Below are positions 17,863 through 25,473 of a stretch of 38,284 nucleotides of DNA, in pieces. The DNA is taken from the NCBI GenBank assembly GCA_003141415.1, contig PLLX01000219.1, positions 1 through 38,284 on the forward strand. Direction: 5' to 3'. Both the position numbers and the translations under genes were made by a program. The notes beneath the pieces were generated by a model that worked only from the letters and a program-made list of their open reading frames with translations, ran no database searches and was not told the origin of the DNA. The stretch comes from Bacteroidales bacterium (GTDB taxonomy: Bacteria; Bacteroidota; Bacteroidia; Bacteroidales; VadinHA17). Numbering within the stretch: position 1 is the first letter of the stretch; each line of letters starts with the position of its first letter.

Positions 17863-19149
17863 TTATTTTTCGTAAGCTTCTAATTTATATCCGGGTAACT
17901 TTTTCTCCGCAAATTTCATTTCAAACCTTGCAAATCTCTGTCTCCCGTTGATCATTGGCACTGACGGCCAGTCTTCACCAACTAGTGGCCTGACATAAGC
18001 AAGGAATTCATCCGTAACATCGTAACGACTTTCGGCAATCCATTTTTCAGGAAATGTTCTTTCAGATAATGCAACTTTCTCAAGGGAAACCTTATCATAT
18101 CTTACATTATATATAAAACCAGGTTCCCTCAGGATTGTTGCCATCCAGCCGTTCCCTTCGTATAAAGATATCTCGACAGCTTTTTGTCCTACTTTATAAG
18201 CTTCATCGAGGTCGACGATTGAGGCGTAAGCTGTGGTATCCCGTTGATCAGTTCCCATAATCTGGCCCCTGGCCGCACCCCTGGTTTTTAATCCTTTGCT
18301 GTTCAGGTAATTAACAACAGTCTGGAAGACGGAATTCTGACTCGATCCGAAGGACGTATGACCAAAAGGATCAATTACCTCACCGATACTGCCAACGTCA
18401 AATCCCTCGCTAACAACTACAATACATCTTCCTTCCTTCTTTAACTGTTCATTGACATTATGAACCAGGTTATCGATAGATACTTTTGACTCAGCCATAT
18501 AGATCTGCAACGGCAAATTTCTCTCCGGATCGGCAAGTCTTGCAGCAGCAGGGATATAGCCAATTCTCCTCCCCATTGCCTGGATAACCAGTACAGGATC
18601 TGCCGGAGCCGAGCCTAAGTTCTCTTCATTGGCATTCTGAATAATATGCGACCAGTATCTTGCAACACTTCCATACCCCGGCGTGTGATCAATAAGTTTA
18701 AATTCATTGTCACCCAAATCATTATCAATTGTTTTTGGCACTCCCACTGCAATCAGATCAAGACCTTTGTTTTTTGCCATTTCACTAACCATAAAAGCCG
18801 TATGTTGTGAATCGTTTCCACCTATATAGAAAAAGTAACCGATATTATGAGCATTAAACACTTCCATGATCCTGTGGAAGTCTTTTTGCTGATTATCTTT
18901 AAGCTTATATCGACATGTACCTATGCTTCCTGCGGCAGGCGTATTTCGTAATAAGGCAATCTCCTCTTCGTTCTGAGCTGACAGGTCAAGTAAATGCTCA
19001 TTCAAAACTCCTTCAATGCCATGCCATCCTCCGTAAACCTTTCCGAATTTGTCAGGGAACATTCTGCATGTCTCGATGATCCCCCGTAATGAACTGTTGA
19101 TAACCGGCGAAGGTCCGCCAGACTGGGCAACTATTACATTCTTTGCCAT
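17863..19149 (-). CDS. Phosphofructokinase, PPi-dependent type
   Basis: The 428-residue protein belongs to the PfkA superfamily: AQSGGPSPVINSS at the N-terminus, the phosphate-donor loop G110-G-N-D-S114, the catalytic segment PKTIDND (138-144) and the substrate segment AMGRRIGYIPAAAR. The lysine in PKTIDND (glycine in ATP enzymes) and the aspartate at 113 (glycine in ATP enzymes) point to pyrophosphate as donor. The asparagine at 112, where aspartate is usual, is also seen in one subgroup as I recall. It makes fructose-1,6-bisphosphate, and such enzymes can also use sedoheptulose-7-phosphate. That would fit pentose phosphate flux created by Gnd in the same run. It pairs with the HAD gene. Confidence 0.85.
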   Translation of the reverse strand: MAKNVIVAQSGGPSPVINSSLRGIIETCRMFPDKFGKVYGGWHGIEGVLNEHLLDLSAQNEEEIALLRNTPAAGSIGTCRYKLKDNQQKDFHRIMEVFNAHNIGYFFYIGGNDSQHTAFMVSEMAKNKGLDLIAVGVPKTIDNDLGDNEFKLIDHTPGYGSVARYWSHIIQNANEENLGSAPADPVLVIQAMGRRIGYIPAAARLADPERNLPLQIYMAESKVSIDNLVHNVNEQLKKEGRCIVVVSEGFDVGSIGEVIDPFGHTSFGSSQNSVFQTVVNYLNSKGLKTRGAARGQIMGTDQRDTTAYASIVDLDEAYKVGQKAVEISLYEGNGWMATILREPGFIYNVRYDKVSLEKVALSERTFPEKWIAESRYDVTDEFLAYVRPLVGEDWPSVPMINGRQRFARFEMKFAEKKLPGYKLEAYEK

Positions 19150-19167
19150 TGTTCTGCTTTATTTATA

Positions 19168-19255
19168 GTTTCGAGTTCCGTGTTTCTCGTTACTCGTTAC
19201 ACGTAATTATTTCTTACGATTTACTTTTGTCTTTTCCCTTTTGTCTTTTATCTTA
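19168..19255. repeat. Two-module heptamer array, GTTNNNN and CTTTTNN types
   Basis: Module one (19168-19202) has five units: GTTTCGA, GTTCCGT, GTTTCTC, GTTACTC, GTTACAC. Module two (19223-19255) has ACTTTTG, TCTTTTC, CCTTTTG, TCTTTTA and a partial unit. Module two begins 18 bases after the SDR stop codon when read on that gene's sense strand. The order of modules and the spacer length resemble the array at 35018-35113. Confidence 0.8.
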
Positions 19256-19273
19256 AAATTCAGCCCTGAGCTT

Positions 19274-20116
19274 TCACACTCCTGAATAAGCACTAAACCC
19301 ACCGTCTACGGGGATAACTACTCCAGTAACGAACTTTGACAAATCAGAAACAAGGTAGATAAGTGTACCTGTTAATTCTTCAGGAATACAATAGCGTTCC
19401 ATCGGTGTACCGTTTAATATTTTTCTTCCTCTCGGCGTGGATCCACCGGTTTTCTCATCAATCAGGAGGAATCTATTCTGATTTGTAAGAAGAAATCCGG
19501 GTGCTATTGCATTTACCCTGACACCTGTTTTTGAAAAATGAACAGCAAGCCATTGTGTAAAATTATTAACGGCTGCTTTAGCAGCAGAATAAGCGGCAAT
19601 TTTGGTCAGGGGCCTGTACGAGTTCATTGAAGAAATGTTAATTATTACTCCTGATTTCTTCTTGACAAGGTCTGTTGCGAAGACCATTGTTGGAATTAAT
19701 GTTCCCTTAAAGTTCAGGTCAAAAACTCTCTCAAAACCTTCAATCTGCAGACCGAAAAATGTCTCTTCAAGGTTTTCCTCTTCCGTGCCTTCCATTTTTT
19801 CAACTATGGTGGTGGCAGCTGGAGCGTTACCTCCGGCGCCGTTTACCAGAATGTCAATAAGGCCAAAGCTCTCATGAACGACTTTCAATGCCTCCTCCAG
19901 TGATGCTTTGTCGAGAACACTGGCATAAACTCCTATGGATGGTGTATTATACTCTTTTTCAATCTGTTTGGCAACTTCAGTTGCTGCATCTTTATTGAGA
20001 TCGAGTAGCACTGTTTTAACTCCGTGGGCGGCAAGTGATTTAGCCATGGTTGAACAAATGATCCCTGCACCACCTGTAATAACTGCAACTTTATCTCTTA
20101 AATTTAATTCGTTCAT
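19274..20116 (-). CDS. uxuB: SDR oxidoreductase, probable fructuronate reductase
   Basis: The 280-residue classical short-chain dehydrogenase has a cofactor motif TGGAGIICS (14-22), the NGAGG segment, the active-site serine in NISSMNS, the YSAAK catalytic pair, and a long lid segment typical of this group. The altered glycine motif (IIC instead of GIG) and the length resemble the SDR-type D-mannonate oxidoreductases, which act in place of the E. coli UxuB family and reduce D-fructuronate to D-mannonate. It lies 27 bases after uxaC, whose product from glucuronate is fructuronate. The gene symbol is functional and tentative, since this is not an orthologue of E. coli UxuB. Confidence 0.75.
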   Translation of the reverse strand: MNELNLRDKVAVITGGAGIICSTMAKSLAAHGVKTVLLDLNKDAATEVAKQIEKEYNTPSIGVYASVLDKASLEEALKVVHESFGLIDILVNGAGGNAPAATTIVEKMEGTEEENLEETFFGLQIEGFERVFDLNFKGTLIPTMVFATDLVKKKSGVIINISSMNSYRPLTKIAAYSAAKAAVNNFTQWLAVHFSKTGVRVNAIAPGFLLTNQNRFLLIDEKTGGSTPRGRKILNGTPMERYCIPEELTGTLIYLVSDLSKFVTGVVIPVDGGFSAYSGV

Positions 20117-20143
20117 TTATAATGTTTTTGATTCGGAGAGGGT

Positions 20144-21541
20144 TTAAAATCCAAAATACTCCTTAGCATTCCTGTATGAAATTCCTTCAATCAGAGGCTT
20201 TAGTAGTTCTTCCTCATCAGGAATAAGACCTTTTTCAACCTCTTCCCCTACAAAATTGCATACCAAACGTCTGAAATATTCGTGACGTGGGTAGGATAGG
20301 AAGCTTCGCGAATCGGTGACCATTCCGATAAACCTTCCTAATAATCCGATTGCTGCGAGATCTTTCAGATGCTTTTCTATACCACTTTTCTGATCGAGGA
20401 ACCACCATGCAGCTCCATTTTGTACTTTTCCGGCTGATGAACCATCATTGAAATTCCCAGCCATGGTTATCATCATCTCATTATCTGCAGGATTTAGATT
20501 ATAAAGGATCGTTTTAGTAAGCTGCTCATTATTATCAAGTTCGCTTAGGAAGTTTGATATTTTCAAAGGATTCTGGGCTATACCGATTGAATCCCATCCA
20601 GTATCAGGACCCATTTGTCTGAATAATCTTGCATTGTTATTTCTCATTGCGCCGACATGAAACTGTTGAGTCCAACCTCTTTTATGATTCAATCTGCAGA
20701 GTTCAAGCATCACAGCTGTTTTATATTTTTCAGCTTCCTCAGATGAGATTATCTCTCCATTAAGCAGATTCTTAAAAATCCTGTCAATCTCAGGGAACGT
20801 GAAAGAAGCAAAATAAAAACGGCCAAGACCATTATCAGATAATCTGCCTCCCATATCATGAAAGAACTTATGTCTTTTATCTAATGCTTCTAGAAGACCA
20901 TTAAAGTTCCTTATTTCGGTTCCGCTCACCAGTTCCAGTTTCATGATGTATGACTTGAATATCTCAGGGTCCTCTGTTTTAATTACATTATCGGGCCGGA
21001 ATGTTGGCAGAACTTTAATTTCGAAGGAACCTTTAAGTTTAATATGATTTTCAAGATTATCAGTAGGGTCATCGGTCGTACAAATGACCTCTGCTTTCAT
21101 CTTCCGGATTATAGATCTGGTACTGAGTTCTTTCGTTTGAAGCATTGCAGAGGCGTCTTCATAAACCATGGCAGCTGTTGAAGGAGAAAGAAGTTCAGTT
21201 ATATTGAAATATCTGGCAAGTTCGAGATGTGTCCAGTGATAAAGAGGATTTCCTGCTGTTACAGGAACTGTTTCTGCCCATTTTTTAAATTTTTCGATGT
21301 CTGAAGCTTTCCCTGTACAATATTTTTCATTGATACCATTTGTTCTCATGGCCCGCCACTTATAATGATCTCCTTCCAGCCATGCCTGGGTAAGATTTGA
21401 AAATCTATGGTCCTCAGCTATCATTGCAGGTGAAAGGTGACAGTGAAAATCTATAATAGGCAGATTCTCAGAATAATTATGATAAAGTTTTTCTGCTGTT
21501 TTATTTCCCAGGAGAAAATTCTCGTGAATAAATGGTTTCAT
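20144..21541 (-). CDS. uxaC: Glucuronate/galacturonate isomerase
   Basis: The 465-residue protein is a full-length UxaC, an amidohydrolase-fold isomerase that turns D-glucuronate into D-fructuronate and D-galacturonate into D-tagaturonate. Visible features are IIDFHCHLSP with the metal-binding H33-x-H35, the WLEGDHYKWRAMRTNGI segment, CTTDDPTDNL, LPTFRPD, and QFHVGAMRNNN and GWDSIG late in the sequence. It is the first gene of the minus-strand uronate run and faces the GH105 gene across a 434-bp gap that holds a candidate LacI operator. Confidence 0.95.
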   Translation of the reverse strand: MKPFIHENFLLGNKTAEKLYHNYSENLPIIDFHCHLSPAMIAEDHRFSNLTQAWLEGDHYKWRAMRTNGINEKYCTGKASDIEKFKKWAETVPVTAGNPLYHWTHLELARYFNITELLSPSTAAMVYEDASAMLQTKELSTRSIIRKMKAEVICTTDDPTDNLENHIKLKGSFEIKVLPTFRPDNVIKTEDPEIFKSYIMKLELVSGTEIRNFNGLLEALDKRHKFFHDMGGRLSDNGLGRFYFASFTFPEIDRIFKNLLNGEIISSEEAEKYKTAVMLELCRLNHKRGWTQQFHVGAMRNNNARLFRQMGPDTGWDSIGIAQNPLKISNFLSELDNNEQLTKTILYNLNPADNEMMITMAGNFNDGSSAGKVQNGAAWWFLDQKSGIEKHLKDLAAIGLLGRFIGMVTDSRSFLSYPRHEYFRRLVCNFVGEEVEKGLIPDEEELLKPLIEGISYRNAKEYFGF

Positions 21542-21585
21542 ATTTTAAAAGGAACAATAAAATTATTTAAATTTGAACATTAGAG

Positions 21586-21605
21586 TTTCGTTAACGATCA
21601 CGAAA
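21586..21605. promoter_or_regulatory. Candidate LacI-type operator upstream of uxaC
   Basis: TTTCGTTAACGATCACGAAA is a 20-base imperfect palindrome, with eight of ten positions symmetric, and has the central CG usual for LacI-family operators. It lies 45-64 bases before the uxaC start and downstream of a possible -7 element, a normal place for a repressor site. The only LacI gene in the window belongs to this same gene run. No second copy was noticed elsewhere in the window. Confidence 0.5.
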
Positions 21606-21742
21606 TTATGAATTACTATTCAATTAATCAAGAAATATACGAAGTGTTTAACAATATTTGAAAGTCCGGCATGATATTCTAAAGCAAGATAAAAATGAAA
21701 CAAAAATATATAGCTATTGGCTGTTGATAATAATAGATCAGA

Positions 21743-21775
21743 AGATTCCTCGCTGACGCTCGGTATGAGGAATCT
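21743..21775. repeat. Inverted repeat in the uxaC-GH105 gap
   Basis: AGATTCCTC (21743-21751) pairs perfectly with GAGGAATCT (21767-21775) around a 15-base loop that itself contains GCTGACGCTCGG. There is no T-run after it on either strand, so an intrinsic terminator is unlikely. It may be a small repeated intergenic element. Confidence 0.55.
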
Positions 21776-21814
21776 CCAGCAGAATTTACATATGCAAAAA
21801 ATAGGAAAGTGAAG

Positions 21815-21979
21815 ATGAATAAATTTATTATTATGAATTTGGACAAGTCAGTGCAGAAACTGAGCCATCCGGAAGTCAAAATAAATAAATTTTTATGCAT
21901 GATTACCGATACTCAAATAGTATATAATTCAAGGATGCAAAATATGCTGCTTAAATCAGATTATAATCAAGATAAATGA
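21815..21979 (+). CDS. Possible 54-codon upstream frame coupled to GH105 gene
   Basis: An ATG at 21815, preceded by AGGAAAG, opens a frame of 54 codons whose TGA overlaps the GH105 ATG in the form ATGA, the arrangement of translationally coupled genes. The peptide (starting MNKFIIMNLDKSVQKL) has no signal and resembles nothing I know. It may be a leader peptide, a small protein or chance. Its composition is AT-driven, so confidence is low. Confidence 0.2.
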   Translation: MNKFIIMNLDKSVQKLSHPEVKINKFLCMITDTQIVYNSRMQNMLLKSDYNQDK

Positions 21980-23124
21980 AAACCAATAAAAGTATTTTAA
22001 CAGCAATTCTGTTAATTATCTCTTTTTCAGTTTTTTCACAGGAGCTAACAATACCTTCATTCAGATCTGATTTAGATAAAACTGATATTAAAACTGTTTT
22101 GAAAGCGGTTGCAGACTGGCAGGTAAGAACTCCTCTTACACATGATCTTGCTGACTGGACAAATGGGGCGCTTTATGCAGGTATGGTTGAATGGGCAGGA
22201 ATAGCAGGTGATAATTCTTATTATGAATGGCTGAGAAAAATTTCGGAGAAAACAGGTTGGACTTACCGGGCCAGAGAAAATCCTCTTGGAAGATATCATG
22301 CCGATGATTATTGTATAGGTCAGACTTATATTGAACTTTACAGGAAATATAAGGATAAGAAGATGATCATACCGATGAGGGCTTACCTTGATAAGATATT
22401 AAAAGACCCTGCAACAGGCGATCTTAAATTTGAAAACACAAATGATTATTGGTCAACCCAGAGATGGTCATGGTGCGATGCTCTTTTCATGGCCCCTGCA
22501 GTCTGGGCGAAAATGGCAAACATAACCGGCAAAAAGAAATACCTTAATTTTATGTATAAGGAATATAAGGCAACTACAGATTATCTTTACGATAAAGATG
22601 AAGAACTATATTTCAGGGATTCAAATTATTTCACAAAAAAAGAGGCAAACGGAGCAAAAGTATTCTGGGGACGAGGTAATGGCTGGGTGTTTGCCGGATT
22701 ACCAATTATCATAAGAGAACTTCCGGCAAAATATAACCGCAAAGACTATTTTGTGACAATATATAAGGAAATGGCTGCAAAACTTCTTAAATTACAATCT
22801 GCTGACGGATTCTGGCATGCAAGCCTTCTGGATCCGTCAAGTTATCCAAATCCTGAAATGAGTGCTACAGCTTTTTTCGTTTATGGTATGGCCTGGGGGG
22901 TAAATAATGGATATCTTGACAGGGCAACATATCTTCCGGCTATAATAAAAGGCTGGAAATCAATGGTTACGGCTGTGTGGCCCGATGGGAAGGTAGGATT
23001 CATTCAATCTATAGGAGCCGATCCTAAAGGTGTTACCAGGGAAATGACTGAAGTTTATGGTGTGGGCGGATTCCTTATGGCAGGAACGGAGATAACAAGA
23101 TTGATTAATAAAGGAATTCTATAG
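21976..23124 (+). CDS. Secreted GH105 unsaturated glucuronyl/galacturonyl hydrolase
   Basis: The 382-residue protein has a signal peptide (about 1-22, ending VFSQE). The alpha/alpha-barrel family GH105 is seen in DWTNGALYAGMVEWA, RYHADDYCIGQTY with the aspartate pair, RWSWCDALFMAPAVWAKM with the probable catalytic aspartate, FWGRGNGWVFAGL and the late segment DPKGVTREMTEVYGVGGFLMAG. Such enzymes hydrate the 4,5 double bond of unsaturated uronyl residues left by polysaccharide lyases and release 5-keto-4-deoxyuronate. That product is the substrate of KduI encoded downstream. It opens the plus-strand block GH105-GH5-kduI-kduD. Confidence 0.9.
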   Translation: MKTNKSILTAILLIISFSVFSQELTIPSFRSDLDKTDIKTVLKAVADWQVRTPLTHDLADWTNGALYAGMVEWAGIAGDNSYYEWLRKISEKTGWTYRARENPLGRYHADDYCIGQTYIELYRKYKDKKMIIPMRAYLDKILKDPATGDLKFENTNDYWSTQRWSWCDALFMAPAVWAKMANITGKKKYLNFMYKEYKATTDYLYDKDEELYFRDSNYFTKKEANGAKVFWGRGNGWVFAGLPIIIRELPAKYNRKDYFVTIYKEMAAKLLKLQSADGFWHASLLDPSSYPNPEMSATAFFVYGMAWGVNNGYLDRATYLPAIIKGWKSMVTAVWPDGKVGFIQSIGADPKGVTREMTEVYGVGGFLMAGTEITRLINKGIL

Positions 23125-23194
23125 AAAATGTAAAATGCAAAATGGAAAAGGCAAGGAAAAGATAAAAGACAAAAGTAAAAAGATAAAAGTAGAT
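23125..23194. repeat. Heptanucleotide array of ten units, AAAATGN and AGNNAAA types
   Basis: The array starts at the base after the GH105 stop codon: AAAATGT, AAAATGC, AAAATGG, AAAAGGC, AAGGAAA, AGATAAA, AGACAAA, AGTAAAA, AGATAAA, AGTAGAT. The 26 bases at 23158-23183 (starting AAAGATAAAAGACAAAAG) are identical to the complement of 35088-35113, 12 kb away. The rest of the gap to 23306 shows no other structure. Confidence 0.9.
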
Positions 23195-23306
23195 TAGATA
23201 AACTAAATATAAGATACTAAATTATACTAGTATAGAGAGAATTAGCCTCTCCTTAGGAAGGCAATAAGTCAGATGATTGATCTTTAATATTAAATAATTA
23301 TACAAT

Positions 23307-24518
23307 ATGAAAAACCACATTATTGCTTTTGCAGTAACTTTTTACCTAATCTTTTCCGGAGATATAGCAGTTAGTCAGGGTTTCCTGAAGGCAGACGGGA
23401 AACAGATTGTAAATGAAAAAGGTGAAAATGTTTTGCTCAGGGGCATTGGACTTGGCGGATGGATGCTGCAGGAACCTTATATGTTTCAACTCTCTGAGGT
23501 AGCGGGAACCCAGACAGAAATAAAATCAAAGATCAGTGAATTAATAGGACAGAAAAATTGTGATGAATTCTACACACTTTTTATGAATAATATGATTTCA
23601 GAGAAAGATATTGATGCACTTAAAAAATGGGGATTTAATTCAATACGACTGCCAATGCACTACAATCTATTTACACTGCCAGTTGATAAAGAGCCTGTTA
23701 AAGATCAAAATTCATGGGTAGAAACAGGATTTAAATTAACAGATAACCTTCTGTCGTGGTGCAGGAAAAACAAAATATATCTGATTCTTGATCTCCACGC
23801 AACACCTGGAGGACAGGGAAATGACCGGCCTATCGCAGACATTGATACTCTTAAACCCAGACTATGGGAGAGTGAAGCAAATCAGAAAAAAACCATAGCG
23901 CTATGGAAGAAGCTTGCTGAACGATATAAAGATGAAGAATGGATCGGAGGATATGACCTTATCAATGAAACCAACTATAAACTTGATGGTAATGAACCTC
24001 TTAAAAAGCTCTTTTCTGAAATAACACAGGAGATTCGTATTGTTGATAAGAAGCATATTATATTCATCGAAGGTAACCAGTTTGCAAATGATTATACCGG
24101 TCTGACACCTCCATGGGATAATAATATGGCTTATAGTTTTCATAAATACTGGAATCCAACCACTGTTGAGACAATTCAGAAGTATCTCGATTTGAGAGAG
24201 AAATATAATGTACCCCTCTGGATGGGAGAATCCGGTGAAAATAATAATGAATGGTTTAAGGCTGCTGTGAATTTGTTCGAGTCAAATAACATCGGCTGGT
24301 CATGGTGGACGATTAAAAAAATAGATTCGGAGAGTAGTTTAATGACTATTTCAAAACCTGCAGGCTATCAGAAAATTATTGATTACTGGGCAGGCAAAGG
24401 GCCAAAACCGTCCGTTCAGGAGGCAAGGGCAACATTCATGGAACTGGCTGAAAATGTGAAATATGAAAATTGTAAAATAAATAATGATGTACTGGAGGCA
24501 TTGTTTGGAAAGAAATAG
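23307..24518 (+). CDS. Secreted GH5 glycoside hydrolase
   Basis: The 403-residue protein has a signal peptide (about 1-24, ending AVSQG). A GH5-type TIM barrel follows: LLRGIGLGGWMLQEPYMF, WGFNSIRLPMHYNL, YLILDLHATPGGQGND, and the acid/base glutamate in YDLINETNY near residue 220. SFHKYWNP comes next, then the nucleophile glutamate in LWMGESGEN near residue 306 and WSWWTIKK. Family members are endo- or exo-beta-glucanases, mannanases and related enzymes; the subfamily and substrate cannot be set by eye. It follows GH105 after an array-containing gap and precedes kduI, so it probably attacks the same uronate-bearing polysaccharide. Confidence 0.88.
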   Translation: MKNHIIAFAVTFYLIFSGDIAVSQGFLKADGKQIVNEKGENVLLRGIGLGGWMLQEPYMFQLSEVAGTQTEIKSKISELIGQKNCDEFYTLFMNNMISEKDIDALKKWGFNSIRLPMHYNLFTLPVDKEPVKDQNSWVETGFKLTDNLLSWCRKNKIYLILDLHATPGGQGNDRPIADIDTLKPRLWESEANQKKTIALWKKLAERYKDEEWIGGYDLINETNYKLDGNEPLKKLFSEITQEIRIVDKKHIIFIEGNQFANDYTGLTPPWDNNMAYSFHKYWNPTTVETIQKYLDLREKYNVPLWMGESGENNNEWFKAAVNLFESNNIGWSWWTIKKIDSESSLMTISKPAGYQKIIDYWAGKGPKPSVQEARATFMELAENVKYENCKINNDVLEALFGKK

Positions 24519-24526
24519 GCTACGGG

Positions 24527-24590
24527 CATCAGGCATCAGGCATCAGGCATTATGTTAATAACTTGCACCTCACGCCTCAAGCCTGTCGCC
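24527..24590. repeat. Paired inverted heptamer arrays, CATCAGG type
   Basis: Three perfect CATCAGG units (24527-24547) are followed by a spacer and by inverted units TGCACCT, CACGCCT, CAAGCCT, GTCGCC (24564-24590). The two arms can pair over about 13 of 17 positions. It begins 8 bases after the GH5 stop codon. Architecture and GGCGACAGG-type wording match the array at 16892-16962. Confidence 0.8.
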
Positions 24591-24627
24591 ATTAATTTTA
24601 TGAAGGAATTATTTTAATCAGAATATT

Positions 24628-25464
24628 ATGAAAGTTGAACTTAGATATGCCGCTCATCCTGACGACGTAAAAATTTACGATACTGCCAGGCTCCGAAAAG
24701 ATTTCCTAATTGAAAACATTTTTATATCAGATGAGATAAGCCTGGTTTATTCGATGTATGATCGTTACATGGTGGGAGGTGCCATGCCGGTTAAAAATGA
24801 GTTAATTCTGGAAACCTCAGAGGAACTTAAATCGGAAAATTTTCTCGACAGGAGGGAGATGGGAATTATCAATGTTGGAGGAGCTGCAATGATTCATACA
24901 AGTGGAAAGAAATATGAAATTGGATTCAAAGAGGCTTTATATCTTGGAAAAGGTACTTATGATGTTGTATTTAAATCGGTTGATCCTTACAAACCAGCTA
25001 AGCTATATCTTAATTCTGCTACTGCCCATCATACCTATCCTTCGAAGAAAGTGACACTTGCTGATGCAGATGTAGTTGTTTTGGGAACAATGGAGTCTTC
25101 TAATCACAGGACAGTTAATAAGTTACTTGTAAACAGTGTTATCGAGACTTGTCAGCTTCAGATGGGAATGACTGAACTTAAGACAGGCAGTGTCTGGAAT
25201 ACAATGCCAGTTCATACTCATAACAGAAGGATGGAAGCTTATTTCTACTTTGAAGTACCTGAGAAACAGACTATCTGTCATTTTATGGGTGAGCCCGATG
25301 AAACAAGACATATATGGATGAAGAATGAACAGGCCGTCCTTTCGCCATCATGGAGTATTCATAGCGCAGCAGGAACATCCAATTACACATTTATCTGGGG
25401 TATGGCAGGGGAAAATCTTGATTACGGGGATATGGATATCCGCCAGCAGGATACTCTGAAATAG
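24628..25464 (+). CDS. kduI: 5-keto-4-deoxyuronate isomerase
   Basis: The 278-residue protein is full length for KduI, a zinc-dependent cupin that isomerises 5-keto-4-deoxyuronate (DKI) to 2,5-diketo-3-deoxygluconate (DKII). Recognisable segments are RYAAHPDDVKIYDTARLR at the start, GGAMPV, MGIINVGG, YLNSATAHHTYPSKK, and the metal-binding MPVHTHNRRMEAYFYFE followed by FMGEPDETRHIWMKNEQAVLSPSWSIH. It stands between the GH5 gene and kduD and would use the product of the GH105 enzyme. Confidence 0.96.
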   Translation: MKVELRYAAHPDDVKIYDTARLRKDFLIENIFISDEISLVYSMYDRYMVGGAMPVKNELILETSEELKSENFLDRREMGIINVGGAAMIHTSGKKYEIGFKEALYLGKGTYDVVFKSVDPYKPAKLYLNSATAHHTYPSKKVTLADADVVVLGTMESSNHRTVNKLLVNSVIETCQLQMGMTELKTGSVWNTMPVHTHNRRMEAYFYFEVPEKQTICHFMGEPDETRHIWMKNEQAVLSPSWSIHSAAGTSNYTFIWGMAGENLDYGDMDIRQQDTLK

Positions 25465-25473
25465 ATCGATTTT

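Larger units (their letters stand above)
21542..21975. other. Divergent regulatory gap between uxaC and GH105 gene
   Basis: The gap holds a candidate LacI-type operator (21586-21605), a possible minus-strand -7 element TATATTTC (complement of 21632-21639, seven of eight matches to TAnnTTTG) placed about 30 bases upstream of the operator, a hairpin (21743-21775) and a small open frame that overlaps the GH105 start. I see no heptamer array and no clear plus-strand promoter here. Confidence 0.5.

Noticed and set aside
21743-21775. Hairpin as intrinsic terminator
   Set aside because: No T-run follows on either strand and both flanking genes point away from it.
21679-21900. Open frame of 73 codons on the minus strand in the uxaC-GH105 gap
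   Set aside because: Hydrophobic AT-driven composition, no ribosome binding site, and it crosses the hairpin; no sign of coding.
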